Origin: Serratia sp. AKBS12
GTDB taxonomy: Bacteria; Pseudomonadota; Gammaproteobacteria; Enterobacterales; Enterobacteriaceae
Length of the DNA stretch: 64,000 nucleotides
Assembly (NCBI RefSeq): GCF_024793895.1
Contig: NZ_JANUSB010000015.1
Coordinates: 124,001-188,000 of the forward strand
Direction of reading: 5' to 3'
The translations under genes and the position numbers were made by a program. This document shows positions 45,824 through 57,015 of this stretch, piece after piece. The notes below the pieces were generated by a model. It was not told the DNA's origin, did not search any database, and saw nothing but the letters and a program-made list of their open reading frames with translations. How positions within the stretch are numbered: the stretch's first letter is position 1; every line of letters starts with the position of its first letter.

Positions 45824-46291
45824 TCAGTGCTCTTGCAGGTAGCCCAGCACGATATCGTGGTGATTGGTGGTTTTGAAATCATCAAACACCTTTTCAACCT
45901 TGCCGTTGGGGTCGATCAGGAAACTGATGCGGTGAATGCCGTCATAGGTCTTGCCCATGAAGGTTTTCTCGCCCCAGACGCCAAACTGCTGTGCTACCTG
46001 ATGATCCTCATCGGACAGCAACGTGAAGTTAAGCAACTCTTTCTCGACAAAACGGGACAGTTTTTCCGGTTTGTCGGTGCTGATGCCAAGTACTTCGACA
46101 CCGGCCTTTTTCAATTCGTCCATATTGTCCCGCAGGCCGCAGGCTTGCACGGTGCAGCCTGGCGTCATTGCCTTGGGATAAAAATAAACCAACACTCGCT
46201 GTCCCTGGAAGTCGGCCAAACTAATTTCCTCGCCGTCCTGGTCGAGCAAACTAAATTTTGGCGCTGTATCACCGGCTTTCAATGGGCTCAT
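45824..46291 (-). CDS. bcp: Thioredoxin-dependent thiol peroxidase Bcp
   Basis: A 155-residue peroxiredoxin Q/Bcp that reduces H2O2 and organic peroxides using thioredoxin. The peroxidatic motif AMTPGCTVQAC has C46 and resolving C51. Near-identical to E. coli Bcp through the middle (GLRDNMDELKKAGVEVLGIS). I chose ATG 46291 with GGAG seven bases upstream; a GTG at 46294 is less likely. It starts two bases after the gcvR stop, forming a gcvR-bcp operon. Confidence 0.97.
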   Translation of the reverse strand: MSPLKAGDTAPKFSLLDQDGEEISLADFQGQRVLVYFYPKAMTPGCTVQACGLRDNMDELKKAGVEVLGISTDKPEKLSRFVEKELLNFTLLSDEDHQVAQQFGVWGEKTFMGKTYDGIHRISFLIDPNGKVEKVFDDFKTTNHHDIVLGYLQEH

Positions 46292-46293
46292 CA

Positions 46294-46857
46294 CTACTCT
46301 CCATCTTTCTCGTCATGCTGTGGATAGTTCACAACGCTAATACTGCCTTGCGCATTCAATTCTGTACATAGGCGATGAAAGGCTTGCTCAATATTTGATG
46401 CCGCCTGGTTGCCGGAGCTGTGTGCGGTGATCTGAATATAAAGCTGTGGCGACCGGTCGTCGTCGGCCGGCTGGGTGCGCGACACCAATTCGGCGATGTT
46501 CATCTGGCTGGTGTCGAACAGATCGGTAAAACGCTCGATGATATGCGGGGAGTCCTTGACTTCGACCTGCACCCACACGGTGGCCGGCATTGGCGGCCGT
46601 TCATGTGAATTTGTGCGTTTCATCACAATCAGCAGATCGAGCTCGGCGCCTTTTTGCGGCAGCGTGGATTCGATCAGCGTGATGGCGTTCCAACTGCCGG
46701 ACAGCAGCATGATAAAGGTGAACTCTTCGCCCAACATGGCCAGACGGCTATCTTCAATATTGCACCCGCAGCTGCTGACGTGGCGAGTGATGGTGTTGAC
46801 GATACCGGGGCGGTCTGCGCCGAGCGCGGTAATCACCAGATAGTGTTCATCTGACAT
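46294..46857 (-). CDS. gcvR: Glycine cleavage system transcriptional repressor GcvR
   Basis: A 187-residue protein with two tandem ACT domains (residues about 5-80 and 92-170); the first begins YLVITALGADRPGIVNTITR, a typical ACT ligand-binding start. In E. coli GcvR has no DNA-binding domain of its own but binds GcvA to repress gcvTHP when glycine is low. Divergent from dapA and cotranscribed with bcp, as in E. coli. Confidence 0.96.
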   Translation of the reverse strand: MSDEHYLVITALGADRPGIVNTITRHVSSCGCNIEDSRLAMLGEEFTFIMLLSGSWNAITLIESTLPQKGAELDLLIVMKRTNSHERPPMPATVWVQVEVKDSPHIIERFTDLFDTSQMNIAELVSRTQPADDDRSPQLYIQITAHSSGNQAASNIEQAFHRLCTELNAQGSISVVNYPQHDEKDGE

Positions 46858-46999
46858 GGAGGTTCCTGCATACTAAAAGGGTATATCAAGGTAAACATAA
46901 AAAAAACCGCCTGCCAAGCGCTTACAACACCGTTGTTTGCTTGCTTTTGGATAGGCAGCAAAAGTACCATGAGTGACTTGTTTGTGGAGGGGACGGCCA

Positions 47000-47881
47000 A
47001 TGTTTACGGGAAGTATAGTTGCACTGGTTACGCCGATGGACGCCAAAGGCGCGGTCGATCGTGCGAGCCTAAAAAAACTGATTGATTATCATGTCGCCAG
47101 CGGAACCTCGGCAATCGTATCCGTAGGCACCACTGGTGAATCCGCAACGCTTGCCCATGATGAGCATGTGGACGTGGTATTGCAGACGCTGGAACTGGCC
47201 GATGGCCGCATTCCGGTCATTGCCGGCACCGGTGCCAATGCCACCGCTGAAGCGATTTCATTGACCGAACGTTTTAACCATAGCGGCGTTGCAGGTTGCC
47301 TGACGGTCACGCCTTACTACAATAAACCGACCCAGGAAGGGCTGTATCAGCACTTCAAGGCTATCGCCGACAGCACCGACCTGCCGCAGATTCTGTACAA
47401 CGTGCCTTCGCGCACCGGCTGTGACATGCTACCGCCGGTGATTGCGCGTCTGGCCAAAATCAAAAATATTGTTGCCGTTAAAGAAGCTACGGGGAACTTA
47501 AGTCGTGTTAGCCAGATCCAAGTGCTGGTTGATGATGAAGACTTCATCCTGCTGAGCGGCGACGACGCCAGCGGTCTGGACTTTATGCAACTGGGTGGCA
47601 AAGGGGTTATCTCCGTTACCGCCAACGTGGCGGCGCGCGAAATGGCGCAGCTTTGTCAACTGGCGGCGCAGGGCAATTTCGCCGAAGCACGCCGACTAAA
47701 TCAGCGCTTGATGCCGTTGCATCAGGATTTGTTTGTAGAAGCAAACCCAATTCCGGTGAAATGGGCCTGCAAGGCATTGGGATTGATGGCAACCGATACG
47801 CTGCGTCTGCCAATGACGCCGCTGACCGACGCCGCCCGCCCGGTGGTGGAGCGCGCGTTGAAAAGCGCCGGTTTGCTGTAA
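47000..47881 (+). CDS. dapA: 4-hydroxy-tetrahydrodipicolinate synthase DapA
   Basis: A 293-residue TIM-barrel enzyme condensing pyruvate with aspartate semialdehyde in lysine/diaminopimelate synthesis. The Schiff-base lysine is K161 (VAVKEATG) and the catalytic tyrosine Y133 ([10 protein letters not shown]), same numbering as E. coli; GTTGESATL binds substrate. I chose ATG 47000, after GGAGGGG; the frame is open to 46973. It is followed after 16 bp by bamC. Confidence 0.98.
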   Translation: MFTGSIVALVTPMDAKGAVDRASLKKLIDYHVASGTSAIVSVGTTGESATLAHDEHVDVVLQTLELADGRIPVIAGTGANATAEAISLTERFNHSGVAGCLTVTPYYNKPTQEGLYQHFKAIADSTDLPQILYNVPSRTGCDMLPPVIARLAKIKNIVAVKEATGNLSRVSQIQVLVDDEDFILLSGDDASGLDFMQLGGKGVISVTANVAAREMAQLCQLAAQGNFAEARRLNQRLMPLHQDLFVEANPIPVKWACKALGLMATDTLRLPMTPLTDAARPVVERALKSAGLL

Positions 47882-47897
47882 CTCTAAGGGAAATTTG

Positions 47898-48950
47898 ATG
47901 GCTTATTCATTGCAAAAGTCGACGGTAGCAAAAGTCGTTGGGATCTCGCTGGTAATGATGCTGGCGGCTTGTTCCAGCGATCAGCGTTACAAACGCCAGG
48001 TAGGCGGCGACGAGGCTTATCTTGACGCAGCGCCGCTGAAGTCGCTGAACGCGCCGGCCGGCATGATTTTGCCGATTCAGAATGGTAACTACGACGTTCC
48101 GCCAGTTGCCGCCAAAGGCGCCTATGGCAAGCAACTGGACATTCGTCCGCCGGTGCAGCCACTGGCATTGCTGAGCGGTTCACGCGCGCAATACGCCGGC
48201 GACAGCGGCACGCTGCTGCTGGAAAACAGCCCGCAGAACCAGAACCTGTGGTCGCGGGTGGTCAGCATGCTGCAAGCCAAGAACATTCCAATCGCTTCAC
48301 GCCAGGACGCCGGTCAGAGCCTGACCACCGACTGGGTGAAGTGGAACCGTCTGGATGAAGACAATCAGTATGAAGGTCGCTATCAGATCAGCGTACAGCA
48401 GCAGGGCTATCAGCAGGCGCTGATCGTAAAATCGGTCGGCCTGCAGCAGCAGGGCAAAACCGAACCGGTGACCGATGCCTCGGAAATCCAGCGCTATAAC
48501 GGCATGATGATGAACACCATCACCGAAGGCCTGGACAAGCAGGACAATCTGGCGAGCAACCAGAACGCCAACCGTTTTGGTGCGCTTGACGTGCAGAGCG
48601 GTGCTGACGATACCGGCCTGCCGGTGCTGATCGTGCGTGCGCCTTACACCGTGGTATGGGATCGCCTGCCGCCGGCGATGGAAAAACTGGGGATGAACGT
48701 GGGTGACCGCAGCCGTCCGCAGGGCACCGTCGCAGTGACCTATAAACCGCTGAGCAGCGGCGATTGGGACGCCTTGGGCGTGAAGGATCCGGAGCTGTCC
48801 GCCGGGGATTACAAATTGCAGGTCGGTGATTTGAATAACCGTACCAGCCTGCAATTCATCGACTCGAAAGGCAAGCCGCTGACCCAGTCGCAGAACGACG
48901 CTCTGGTCGCGGCCTTCCAGGCAGCGTTCAGCCAGACCAGCGCAAAATAA
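47898..48950 (+). CDS. bamC: Outer-membrane assembly lipoprotein BamC
   Basis: A 350-residue lipoprotein of the BAM complex. The signal peptide ends at LAAC with C25 as lipidated residue, followed by the unstructured [19 protein letters not shown] segment that binds BamD, then two helix-grip domains (about 100-210 and 225-345). I chose ATG 47898, after AAGGGA and matching E. coli; TTG 47895 is adjacent. It is cotranscribed with dapA, as in E. coli, and ends at a strong terminator. Confidence 0.97.
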   Translation: MAYSLQKSTVAKVVGISLVMMLAACSSDQRYKRQVGGDEAYLDAAPLKSLNAPAGMILPIQNGNYDVPPVAAKGAYGKQLDIRPPVQPLALLSGSRAQYAGDSGTLLLENSPQNQNLWSRVVSMLQAKNIPIASRQDAGQSLTTDWVKWNRLDEDNQYEGRYQISVQQQGYQQALIVKSVGLQQQGKTEPVTDASEIQRYNGMMMNTITEGLDKQDNLASNQNANRFGALDVQSGADDTGLPVLIVRAPYTVVWDRLPPAMEKLGMNVGDRSRPQGTVAVTYKPLSSGDWDALGVKDPELSAGDYKLQVGDLNNRTSLQFIDSKGKPLTQSQNDALVAAFQAAFSQTSAK

Positions 48951-48954
48951 CCAT

Positions 48955-48976
48955 AAAGGGGCTTCGGCCCCTTTTT
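48955..48976 (+). terminator. Terminator of dapA-bamC
   Basis: AAAGGGGC-TTCG-GCCCCTTT with further T residues, five bases after the bamC stop. Confidence 0.92.
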
Positions 48977-49063
48977 GTTTTACGAATACGGTATCGTTTG
49001 CGTGGCAGGTTTGGCACAATATATCCATGCCTGTGATTAAAGAATTCGTTGTATCAATTTTAT

Positions 49064-49079
49064 ACTCAATCGATTGCAA
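49064..49079. promoter_or_regulatory. PurR operator of purC
   Basis: ACTCAATCGATTGCAA fits the PurR consensus ANGCAANCGNTTNCNT at 10 of 12 defined positions and lies 62 bp upstream of purC, matching the known PurR control of purC in E. coli. Confidence 0.65.
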
Positions 49080-49140
49080 GCGACGGCCTACAGCGCTGTC
49101 GTTTGAAAGATGAAGAGTAATCTTTTATTGGAGTAACAAG

Positions 49141-49854
49141 ATGCAAAAAATAGCTGAGCTGTATCGCGGGAAGGCGAAAACCGTCTACACCACCGAAAAT
49201 CCCGATTTGCTGGTGTTGGAGTTCCGCAACGATACGTCAGCACTGGATGGTCAGCGCATTGAGCAGTTCGATCGCAAGGGGATGGTGAACAACAAATTTA
49301 ACCACTTCATCATGAGCAAGCTGGAAGAAGCCGGCATCCCGACGCAAATGGAACGCCTGCTGTCTGACAACGAAGTGCTGGTGAAGAAGCTGGACATGGT
49401 GCCGGTCGAATGCGTGATCCGCAACCGCGCAGCCGGTTCGCTGGTGAAGCGTCTGGGCATTGAAGAAGGCCTGGAGCTGAATCCACCGCTGTTCGATCTG
49501 TTCTTGAAGAACGATGCGATGCACGATCCGATGGTAAACGAATCCTATTGTGAAACCTTCGGCTGGGTTGGCAAAGAGCACCTGGCGCGCATGCGTGAGC
49601 TGAGTTATCAGGCCAACGAGGTGCTGAGCAAGCTGTTTGACGACGCCGGACTGATCCTGGTGGATTTCAAACTGGAGTTTGGTCTGTTCAACGGCGAAGT
49701 GGTGCTGGGCGACGAGTTTTCGCCGGATGGCAGCCGCCTATGGGACAAGAACACCCTCGATAAAATGGACAAAGACCGCTTCCGCCAAAGTCTGGGCGGG
49801 CTGATTGAAGCCTATGAGGAAGTGGCGCGCCGCATCGGCGTGAAACTGGACTAA
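49141..49854 (+). CDS. purC: SAICAR synthase PurC
   Basis: A 237-residue ATP-dependent ligase joining CAIR and aspartate, seventh (eighth by some counts) step of purine synthesis. It shows the N-terminal ATP-binding start [40 protein letters not shown] and the ADP/metal region [12 protein letters not shown] with [18 protein letters not shown] precedes the ATG. Same length as E. coli PurC (237). Confidence 0.98.
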   Translation: MQKIAELYRGKAKTVYTTENPDLLVLEFRNDTSALDGQRIEQFDRKGMVNNKFNHFIMSKLEEAGIPTQMERLLSDNEVLVKKLDMVPVECVIRNRAAGSLVKRLGIEEGLELNPPLFDLFLKNDAMHDPMVNESYCETFGWVGKEHLARMRELSYQANEVLSKLFDDAGLILVDFKLEFGLFNGEVVLGDEFSPDGSRLWDKNTLDKMDKDRFRQSLGGLIEAYEEVARRIGVKLD

Positions 49855-50007
49855 ACCCCGCGCATTATCCGGGGCGGCCTTGCTGCTCGCCCCGTCATTT
49901 TTTCATTTCCAGCAAATTTCTGCCTTTCCTCCGCCAACAAGCATTTATAATGGCAATCAGTGGGCGAGTTTCCTACGATTATTAAAAACCTACACTGGAG
50001 TTTATTT

Positions 50008-50868
50008 ATGCGTTGGCAAGGGCGTCGAGAAAGTGACAATGTTGAGGATCGTCGCGGGCAGTCTTCAGGTTTGGGTGGCGGCGGTTTTCGGCCGCCGATT
50101 CGCGGCAAGGGCGGCATTGTGCTGCTGGTGGTGGTACTGGTCGCCGGCTATTATGGCATCGATCTGTCGCCGCTGCTGACCGGTGGCGACGTCTCTCCTA
50201 CCCAGCAGCAGAGTGCCAGCATCAGCCCCAGGGATGACGAGCTGGCGAAGTTTACCTCGGTGGTGCTGGCTTCCACCGAAGACAATTGGAATGAAGTCTT
50301 CCAGCGGATGGGGAAAACCTATCAGCCGCCGAAGCTGGTGATGTACCGCGGAGTGACGCGCACCAGCTGCGGCACCGGTCAGTCGGCAATGGGGCCGTTC
50401 TACTGCCCGGGTGACAAAACGGTGTATATCGACCTGTCGTTCTATCAGGACATGAAAGACAAGCTGGGCGCCGGCGGTGACTTCGCTCAGGCTTACGTGG
50501 TAGCGCACGAAGTAGGGCATCACGTGCAGAACCTGCTGGGCATCGAACCGAAAGTGCGTCAGATGCAGCAGGGTGCCAGCCAGGTGGAGGTTAACCGCCT
50601 GTCGGTGAAAATGGAGCTGCAAGCGGACTGCTTTGCCGGCGTGTGGGGTAAATATGCCGAGAAGCAGCAAATGTTGGAAGAAGGCGACCTGAAAGAGGCG
50701 CTGAATGCCGCGCAGGCGATCGGCGACGATCGGCTGCAACAGCAAGGTCAGGGCCGCGTGGTGCCGGACAGCTTTACCCACGGTACCTCCGAACAGCGCT
50801 ACACCTGGTTCAAACAGGGTTTTGACAGCGGCGATCCAAACACCTGCAATACCTTCGCTTCACGTTAA
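50008..50868 (+). CDS. ypfJ: Putative neutral zinc metallopeptidase YpfJ
   Basis: A 286-residue membrane-anchored protein (E. coli 287). The N-terminus is [17 protein letters not shown], then one helix (about 35-55) and a periplasmic domain. The zinc motif HEVGHH is at 167-172, and the downstream [10 protein letters not shown] contains a likely third ligand region. I chose ATG 50008, seven bases after TGGAG; the open frame to 49960 is not conserved. Substrate is unknown. The order purC-ypfJ-tmcA matches E. coli. Confidence 0.94.
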   Translation: MRWQGRRESDNVEDRRGQSSGLGGGGFRPPIRGKGGIVLLVVVLVAGYYGIDLSPLLTGGDVSPTQQQSASISPRDDELAKFTSVVLASTEDNWNEVFQRMGKTYQPPKLVMYRGVTRTSCGTGQSAMGPFYCPGDKTVYIDLSFYQDMKDKLGAGGDFAQAYVVAHEVGHHVQNLLGIEPKVRQMQQGASQVEVNRLSVKMELQADCFAGVWGKYAEKQQMLEEGDLKEALNAAQAIGDDRLQQQGQGRVVPDSFTHGTSEQRYTWFKQGFDSGDPNTCNTFASR

Positions 50869-50870
50869 AA

Positions 50871-50890
50871 CCACCGGCATGCCGGTGGCG
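50871..50890 (+). terminator. Hairpin after ypfJ
   Basis: ACCACCGGCATGCCGGTGGC is a perfect palindrome two bases after the ypfJ stop. It lacks a T-run, so it may be a weak terminator or mRNA-stabilising stem. Confidence 0.5.
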
Positions 50891-51027
50891 GTATTGGCGA
50901 TTGTCCCCGTTGTCTGACGCACCCGTCAGCGGGGGCGCGAACGGTTGTCGCCTCGATGCAATATCCCTTTGCTGGATGCGCTGTCGGCGATGCGTTCGCC
51001 GAGCTTCCTGAATGCGGGGCTGGAAAA

Positions 51028-53058
51028 ATGATGTTACAGACAACGCAACGGCTGATGCAGCAACAAGGTATCCGTCGACTGCTGGTACTGAGCGGCGACG
51101 CGCAGTGGTGTCGGCAGCAGGCGCAACAATTGGTGGCCAGCCTGCCAGGCGATTGGCCGTGGGTGGGAGACGACGTACCGGACGGCATGGCGGCCATTAC
51201 TGGCGGGGCGGTACGCTCTCTGCTGGGGCAAGAGCGGCTGCACGCGGTGTTTGATGCTGCCAACGGGCTGGACGTTGAGGCGCTGGCGCAGTTGGCTGGC
51301 GTATTGCGGGCCGGCAGCTGGTTAATCTTGCTGACGCCGCCATGGAGCCTGTGGCCGCAGCGGGCAGATGCCGACAGCCTGCGCTGGAGCGATTGCCCGC
51401 AGCCGATAGCCACGCCGAACTTTATTCATCACCTGCAACAGCAACTGGCGGCAGACGCCGAAGTCAGCCACTGGCAACAGGGGCATGCACCGCAGTTTGC
51501 CGCCTTACCGCCGCGAGCCGTCTGGCAGGCGCCGGACGGCACACCAACCGCCGAACAGCAGACGCTGCTGGCACAATTACTCACCGCCGAGGCCGGCATC
51601 TGGGTGCTGACTGCGGCGCGTGGCCGCGGCAAGTCTACGCTGGCCGGCATGCTGGTCACGCATTCACCGTTCAACTGCTGGATCACCGGCCCCAGCCGTG
51701 CAGCCACCGAGGTTGCAAGCCAATGGGCGCAGGGGCAGGCGCAGTTCTGGGCGCCGGATGCCCTGTTGGCGCATTGTCGCGAACGGGGGGCGCCGCACGT
51801 CGATTGGCTGCTGGTAGATGAAGCGGCGGCGATCCCCGGCCTGCTGTTGCAACAGTTGGTCAGTTATTTCCCACGGGTATTGTTAACCACCACCGTCCAG
51901 GGCTATGAGGGCACCGGGCGCGGCTTTTTGCTGAAGTTCTGCGCGGCTCTGCCGCAATGGCAGGCGCTGACGCTCAGTCAACCGATGCGTTGGGCGGCAG
52001 GCGATCCGCTGGAGCGGCTGATTGATAATGCCTTGCTGTTTCACGAGCTAGCGGCCTGGTCAGCGCCAGAGCAAACGCCGGTTTTGCGCATGCTGGAGCA
52101 GCCGCAACTGTGCGCCGATGCGCGATTGCTACGCCGTTTTTACGCGCTGCTCAGCAGTGCGCATTATCGGACCTCACCGCTCGATCTGCGTCGATTAATG
52201 GACGCGCCAGGCATGCATTTCAGCGCGGCATTATTGGCAGACGAGGTGGTGGGGGCGCTGTGGCTGGTGGACGAAGGCGGTTCGAGCAATGCGCTGGCAC
52301 ACGATGTGTGGGCCGGGCGACGACGGCCGCGCGGTAATCTGGTGGCACAATCGCTGGCGGCACACAGCGGCCAGTGGTGGGCGCCGACGCTGCGCGCTCG
52401 CCGTATCAGCCGCATTGCGGTACTGCCCGAACTGCGGCAGCAGGGCATCGCGCGTCAGCTGATTGAACAACAGCGCCAGCAGGCACGGGGGCTGGATTAC
52501 CTCTCCGTCAGCTTTGGCTATACCGAGCCGCTGTGGCGTTTCTGGCGCGCCTGCGGCTTTGAGCTAGTACGCATCGGCAGCAAGCCGGAGGCCAGCAGCG
52601 GCTGCTACAGCGCGATGGCGCTACTGCCGCTCAGCGAGCAGGGCGAAGCGCTGTGCCATGCGGCACACAAGCATTTGACGCGTGACTGGCGCTGGCTACG
52701 GCAGCGCATCGATCTGGCACTGGACATCCCCGGTGACGACGGTGACCCGTTGCTTAACGAAGCCGACTGGCGCGAACTGGCCGGTTTTGCCTTTGCCCAC
52801 CGTCCGCTAGAGGCTAGCCTGGGCGCCTTGCAGCGGTTATTGCTGTCCAGCTGTCTGCCATTGCCGGCGTTGCGCATGCATCTGCAACGGCAACAGACGG
52901 TAGCACAATGCGTCGCACAGACCGGCGTCAGCGGTCAGAAGGCATTGCTGCGCCAATGGCGGCAGGAGGCCGGGGAGGGGCTTGAGCAGCTACAGCCGCA
53001 GCACTGCCGGCAGTGGCGCGAATGGGCGCTATCATCTCCCACCGAGTCATTGCAATAA
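51028..53058 (+). CDS. tmcA: tRNA(Met) cytidine acetyltransferase TmcA
   Basis: A 676-residue enzyme that makes N4-acetylcytidine at the wobble position of elongator tRNA-Met. Order: N-terminal DUF1726-like domain, RNA-helicase-type ATPase with Walker [10 protein letters not shown] (K202) and Walker [13 protein letters not shown], then a GNAT domain with the acetyl-CoA segment [20 protein letters not shown], and a C-terminal RNA-binding tail. I chose ATG 51028 (ATG 51031 also possible); the frame open to 50956 lacks a ribosome site. In E. coli ypfH follows directly; here about 7 kb intervenes. Confidence 0.95.
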   Translation: MMLQTTQRLMQQQGIRRLLVLSGDAQWCRQQAQQLVASLPGDWPWVGDDVPDGMAAITGGAVRSLLGQERLHAVFDAANGLDVEALAQLAGVLRAGSWLILLTPPWSLWPQRADADSLRWSDCPQPIATPNFIHHLQQQLAADAEVSHWQQGHAPQFAALPPRAVWQAPDGTPTAEQQTLLAQLLTAEAGIWVLTAARGRGKSTLAGMLVTHSPFNCWITGPSRAATEVASQWAQGQAQFWAPDALLAHCRERGAPHVDWLLVDEAAAIPGLLLQQLVSYFPRVLLTTTVQGYEGTGRGFLLKFCAALPQWQALTLSQPMRWAAGDPLERLIDNALLFHELAAWSAPEQTPVLRMLEQPQLCADARLLRRFYALLSSAHYRTSPLDLRRLMDAPGMHFSAALLADEVVGALWLVDEGGSSNALAHDVWAGRRRPRGNLVAQSLAAHSGQWWAPTLRARRISRIAVLPELRQQGIARQLIEQQRQQARGLDYLSVSFGYTEPLWRFWRACGFELVRIGSKPEASSGCYSAMALLPLSEQGEALCHAAHKHLTRDWRWLRQRIDLALDIPGDDGDPLLNEADWRELAGFAFAHRPLEASLGALQRLLLSSCLPLPALRMHLQRQQTVAQCVAQTGVSGQKALLRQWRQEAGEGLEQLQPQHCRQWREWALSSPTESLQ

Positions 53059-53706
53059 ATGGAAAGACTTGTTCAATTTACCGCTGGGGCGTGAGATGCT
53101 GAAGTTTGCAGAGAAAGTCGATCCCGATCAGGTGTATGAGGATATCGCGCAGTTGGTTGCGGACCCTAAGGGCGTTCTTGATGCTCTCCGCTAGACCAGG
53201 GGGGCGGTTCGGAAGATGGCTGGCAGTATTTGCGACGGTAACCAATGAAAATCCATCCTGGCACCGGTTAAAAGAGACCGGCGAAGGTTTTGACTATTCT
53301 CAACCTCTGGCTGAGAAGAAAAGCCAAAGCGCAAAAAGAGTCGTTACAGCCATCGAAAACCGATCTGGAAAAAGCGAAAATTGCCGTTCCTCACACCGTG
53401 AAGGGCTGAAAAAGGCCGGGCGGATGTCCCCTGGCACGCCGGAGAAGATGAAAAAAATAGAAGAATATAGATTGCGGCTGGCATGTATTTGATTGTTTCT
53501 CCAGGAACAAAGCGGCATCACTAAAGCCGCTTCTACCTGATGCCAGGAATGATCTGATAAAAACGAGACAGCCATTGCAAACGACGCTGGTTCGCAGCTA
53601 TTACGGTCCCAGACAGCGTATCAGGCCAGGAGCTTCAACTAACGTTTTGCTTAATGGACAGTTGAACATTCTGACCATGGGCATTGCATATTGGCTTTGA
53701 TGCAAA
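53059..53706. other. Gene-poor left flank of the efflux island
   Basis: After tmcA there is a short ORF on the plus strand (ATG 53096 to stop 53194, 32 codons; frame open from 52982 inside tmcA) encoding LKFAEKVDPDQVYEDIAQLV, whose family I cannot name; it may be a gene remnant. The following 500 bp have only short, unrecognised ORFs and look like degenerate accessory DNA. A small inverted repeat GGCATCA/TGATGCC lies around 53514-53545. Confidence 0.4.
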
Positions 53707-55074
53707 CTAACAACACTCTCCGCCAAATTCCAGATAGATTTTCGCCAGGTTCTGATACTGATTGAAACGATTTTCATCCAGCGCCAGCTCCGCCTGACGG
53801 CGCTGTTCCTGCGCATTCAGCCAATCAGTGATGGCTACCGCGCCTTGTCGGTAGCGCACCTCGTTCAAACGTTCTGATTTGCGCGCTAGTGTCAATGCTG
53901 CCCGTAGACGCGCCTCCTGTTCCATTAGTTGTGCACGCAGTGACAGAGCGTCCTCCACGTCGGACATCGCCTTGTACAGGGACTGCCTGAACGTCAATAC
54001 TCGCTGCTTATAATCGTTGTGAGCAATGTTGATGTCCAGGTTCATTTGCCGCCATTCGAGAAACGGTAACGTCAGGTTGGCACTTACTGAGCCAATAGGA
54101 TTACGCAGAAACTCCAGCAGTTCGTTACTGCTGCTACCCAGGGAGCCGGTCAGGCTAAAGGCTGGATAATACTGGACGCGTTTTATGTCGATGTTGGCCA
54201 GCGCTTCACGCAGTCGCAATTCTTTGGCGCGGATATCCGGTCGGTTGCTCAGCACGCTGACCGGAATCCCACTTTTGATGTGCGGCAGCGGCCGCGCCGA
54301 CAAACGAACGGGTTCCACTACCGTGTTACCTGGCGGGGCGCCCAGTAACACCGTTTGCTCATTCAGCGCCTGCTGACGATCGCGATGCAGCGTCAGCAGA
54401 CGGTTTTCCTGCGTCAGCAAATTTTGTTCAGCGTTCACTACGTTCAGCGCCGAGATACTGCCAGCGTGATAACGGGCAGTGGCCAGTCGTAGCGTGTCTT
54501 TAGCATAGGCGATACTTTGTTGAAAAATTCCGATCTGCTGATTGATAAAGCCAATTCGCCAGTAGTTGTTACTGGCCTCAGCTATCAGAGTCAGCCGTGC
54601 GGCCCGCAAATCCTGTTCGGTAGCCTGGCTGGCCCACTCAGCAGCATCGCGTTGACGGGCCAGTTTGCCCCACAGATCGACCTCATAGCTTGTATTGAGG
54701 CTGGCGCTGCTGGTTTTGTTCCATGCAAACGAATTGGACAGCGAACGCGTGGCACCGCTGTTCATCGTGACGTTAAGGCTGGGTTTTGTACTTATACCGA
54801 CTCGTTCGGCCTCAAGTCGGGCTTGATACAAGCGCAGTACCGCGACAGCCAGATCGGTGTTGCCAGCGATCACCTGCTGTAGCCAACGTTCAAGCTGGGG
54901 ATCATGAAAATCGTGCCAGTCGAACGGTATCGGAGTGCTGACGGCATTGGCCTCATACTCCCAGTGCTCTGGGTAACTGACCTGTGGCGTCTGATAATCA
55001 CTTTTCAGCATATTGCCGCAACCCGTGTTGAGCAGGGTTGCGAGGAATAATGCTAGAGGAGGTAAAATTTTCAT
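53707..55074 (-). CDS. NodT/TolC-type outer-membrane efflux lipoprotein
   Basis: A 455-residue RND/MacAB-type outer-membrane factor. The lipobox LLNTGC gives lipidated C19. The body has the two repeats of helical hairpins and strands of the OEP family (YEVDLWGKLARQRDAAEWAS in the first, VLSNRPDIRAKELRLREALA in the second). It ends the macA-macB-nodT operon, three bases after the macB stop, so it is likely the dedicated exit duct of the pump in place of TolC. Substrate unknown. Confidence 0.92.
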   Translation of the reverse strand: MKILPPLALFLATLLNTGCGNMLKSDYQTPQVSYPEHWEYEANAVSTPIPFDWHDFHDPQLERWLQQVIAGNTDLAVAVLRLYQARLEAERVGISTKPSLNVTMNSGATRSLSNSFAWNKTSSASLNTSYEVDLWGKLARQRDAAEWASQATEQDLRAARLTLIAEASNNYWRIGFINQQIGIFQQSIAYAKDTLRLATARYHAGSISALNVVNAEQNLLTQENRLLTLHRDRQQALNEQTVLLGAPPGNTVVEPVRLSARPLPHIKSGIPVSVLSNRPDIRAKELRLREALANIDIKRVQYYPAFSLTGSLGSSSNELLEFLRNPIGSVSANLTLPFLEWRQMNLDINIAHNDYKQRVLTFRQSLYKAMSDVEDALSLRAQLMEQEARLRAALTLARKSERLNEVRYRQGAVAITDWLNAQEQRRQAELALDENRFNQYQNLAKIYLEFGGECC

Positions 55075-55077
55075 GGG

Positions 55078-57015
55078 TTACTCGTTGGCCAAAGAGGTGA
55101 CTGGATCCATCCATGCAGCCTTACGGGCGGGGAGATAACCGAAAATCATGCCGATTAAAGTAGAGCAAAAAAATGCTGCTGTGGCGGCCTGCCAGGAATA
55201 AATGGCGGTGAGCATGCCCCCTGCCAGCGCCGTAAACAATGCGCTGGCAGCGAACGATAGCGCAATGCCCAATGCGCCGCCGATCAGACATACCAACACC
55301 GCTTCGATCATAAATTGCTGCATGATATCGCTTCGTCGAGCACCGACTGCCATGCGTACACCGATTTCATGGGTACGCTCAGTCACTGAGACCAGCATGA
55401 TATTCATTACGCCGAGACTGCCGACCACCAGCGAGATTGATGCCACCATCAGGATCAGCAAGCTGAGCGTCATAGAGGTATGCTCGATAGACTTGCGAAA
55501 TTCATCACGGTTGAACAGCATGAAATCCTTCACGCCGTGACGCTGTGTCAACAGTTGAGTAATGGCGCTGACGGCTGCCGCGTTATCGATGCCATCTTTC
55601 AGCCGCACGCTAATACTGCTCAGCACCGACTTTCCCACCATGCGGTACATGACTGTGGTGTAGGGCATCCATACGGTGATGCGGTTAGGCGTGTAGTCAC
55701 GGTTACTTTTAGCGATACCGACCACCCGTGCCGGAACGGAGCCGAGAAACACAATTTGCCCAAGCGGCTCCACGCCAAGGTCACCGAACAGTGCCTGACG
55801 AGCATTATCGTCGATGATCACTTCTTGCAGCGCATTACGATCATCGCGGAAGGTCGTACCTTGTACCAAAGTAATGCCATTGACGCGAAAATAGTCACGT
55901 CCGATGCCGCTAATCGATGCGCTGGCTGACTTGCTGTTAAACCGGATGATATCTGCAGTGCTGACCTCGGGGCTGACGCTGTCGACGAAGTTTTGCTTCG
56001 CCAGCGCATCTGCATCGGCCGGTACCAGGGTACGGATGCTGTCGATGGCATCATCGAAAAAATCGCGCCCAGGATAAATACTGACCATGTTGGTACCCAG
56101 CTCCTTGATATTAGCCAAGGTGCGTTGTTTGGCACCTTCGCCCAAGGCCACCACCGTGACTACCGCGGCAATGCCGAAAATAATGCCGGTCATGGTCAGA
56201 GCAGTGCGCAAACGGTGTGAGTTCATCGCTTTCAACGCCATTTGCAGCGATTCGTGGGTGCGGTCGAGCAAACTTTGCCAGCCCTTTTGTCGACTACGGT
56301 TCAGTAACGGAAGAGGCTGAGAGACTACCGATTTACGCCCGGTATCCGTGACGATTTCCCCGTCCCGCAGTTCAATCACGCGCTGTGCGTGCTGCGCCAC
56401 GCTTAGGTCGTGAGTGACAATCACTACCGTGTGCCCGCACTGATTCAATTCACTGAGAATTGCCAGCACTTCCTGCCCAGACTGGGAATCCAGTGCGCCA
56501 GTGGGCTCATCAGCCAATATGATCTCCCCACCGTTGATCAACGCGCGAGCGATGCTGACACGCTGCTGTTGTCCTCCGGAAAGCTCACCGGGTTTGCGGT
56601 GCTCACGTCCTTCCAGTCCCAGCCGGGCAAGCAGTTCGGCCGCTCGTTGACGGCGTGTGTCTCGCTGGCTGTTAGCGTAAATCGCCGGGATCTCAACGTT
56701 GCTTTGTGCGCTGAGATCGGGCATCAGGTGGTAGCGCTGGAAGATAAAGCCGATGTGCTCACGACGTAACCTGGCCAACGCGTCTGGTGAAAGGTGGGCA
56801 GCATTCTGTCCACCGATGTAATAGTCACCCTGGTCTGGCACCTCGAGGCAGCCCATGATGTTCATCAGCGTTGATTTGCCGGAGCCGGAAGCACCGATGA
56901 TCGCCACCAGTTCGCCGGCGGCAATGGTCAGGTTGATATCTTTGAGCACCGTTAACGGCTGGCCGCCGTTGGTGTAGGTGCGACTAATGCCTTTTAACTC
57001 GATAATGGTATTCAC
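55078..57015 (-). CDS. macB: MacB-family ABC transporter (ATPase plus permease)
   Basis: A 645-residue fused ABC protein. The ATPase domain comes first: Walker [10 protein letters not shown] at 41-49, signature [15 protein letters not shown], Walker [14 protein letters not shown]. Then a membrane helix near 270-290, a large periplasmic MacB domain, and three C-terminal helices with [20 protein letters not shown], a MacB/FtsX signature. MacB acts as a mechanotransmitter expelling periplasmic substrates through the outer duct. GTG at 57015 overlaps the macA stop by four bases. Homologues export macrolides, enterotoxin, lipopeptides or siderophores; the substrate here cannot be told. Confidence 0.92.
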   Translation of the reverse strand: MNTIIELKGISRTYTNGGQPLTVLKDINLTIAAGELVAIIGASGSGKSTLMNIMGCLEVPDQGDYYIGGQNAAHLSPDALARLRREHIGFIFQRYHLMPDLSAQSNVEIPAIYANSQRDTRRQRAAELLARLGLEGREHRKPGELSGGQQQRVSIARALINGGEIILADEPTGALDSQSGQEVLAILSELNQCGHTVVIVTHDLSVAQHAQRVIELRDGEIVTDTGRKSVVSQPLPLLNRSRQKGWQSLLDRTHESLQMALKAMNSHRLRTALTMTGIIFGIAAVVTVVALGEGAKQRTLANIKELGTNMVSIYPGRDFFDDAIDSIRTLVPADADALAKQNFVDSVSPEVSTADIIRFNSKSASASISGIGRDYFRVNGITLVQGTTFRDDRNALQEVIIDDNARQALFGDLGVEPLGQIVFLGSVPARVVGIAKSNRDYTPNRITVWMPYTTVMYRMVGKSVLSSISVRLKDGIDNAAAVSAITQLLTQRHGVKDFMLFNRDEFRKSIEHTSMTLSLLILMVASISLVVGSLGVMNIMLVSVTERTHEIGVRMAVGARRSDIMQQFMIEAVLVCLIGGALGIALSFAASALFTALAGGMLTAIYSWQAATAAFFCSTLIGMIFGYLPARKAAWMDPVTSLANE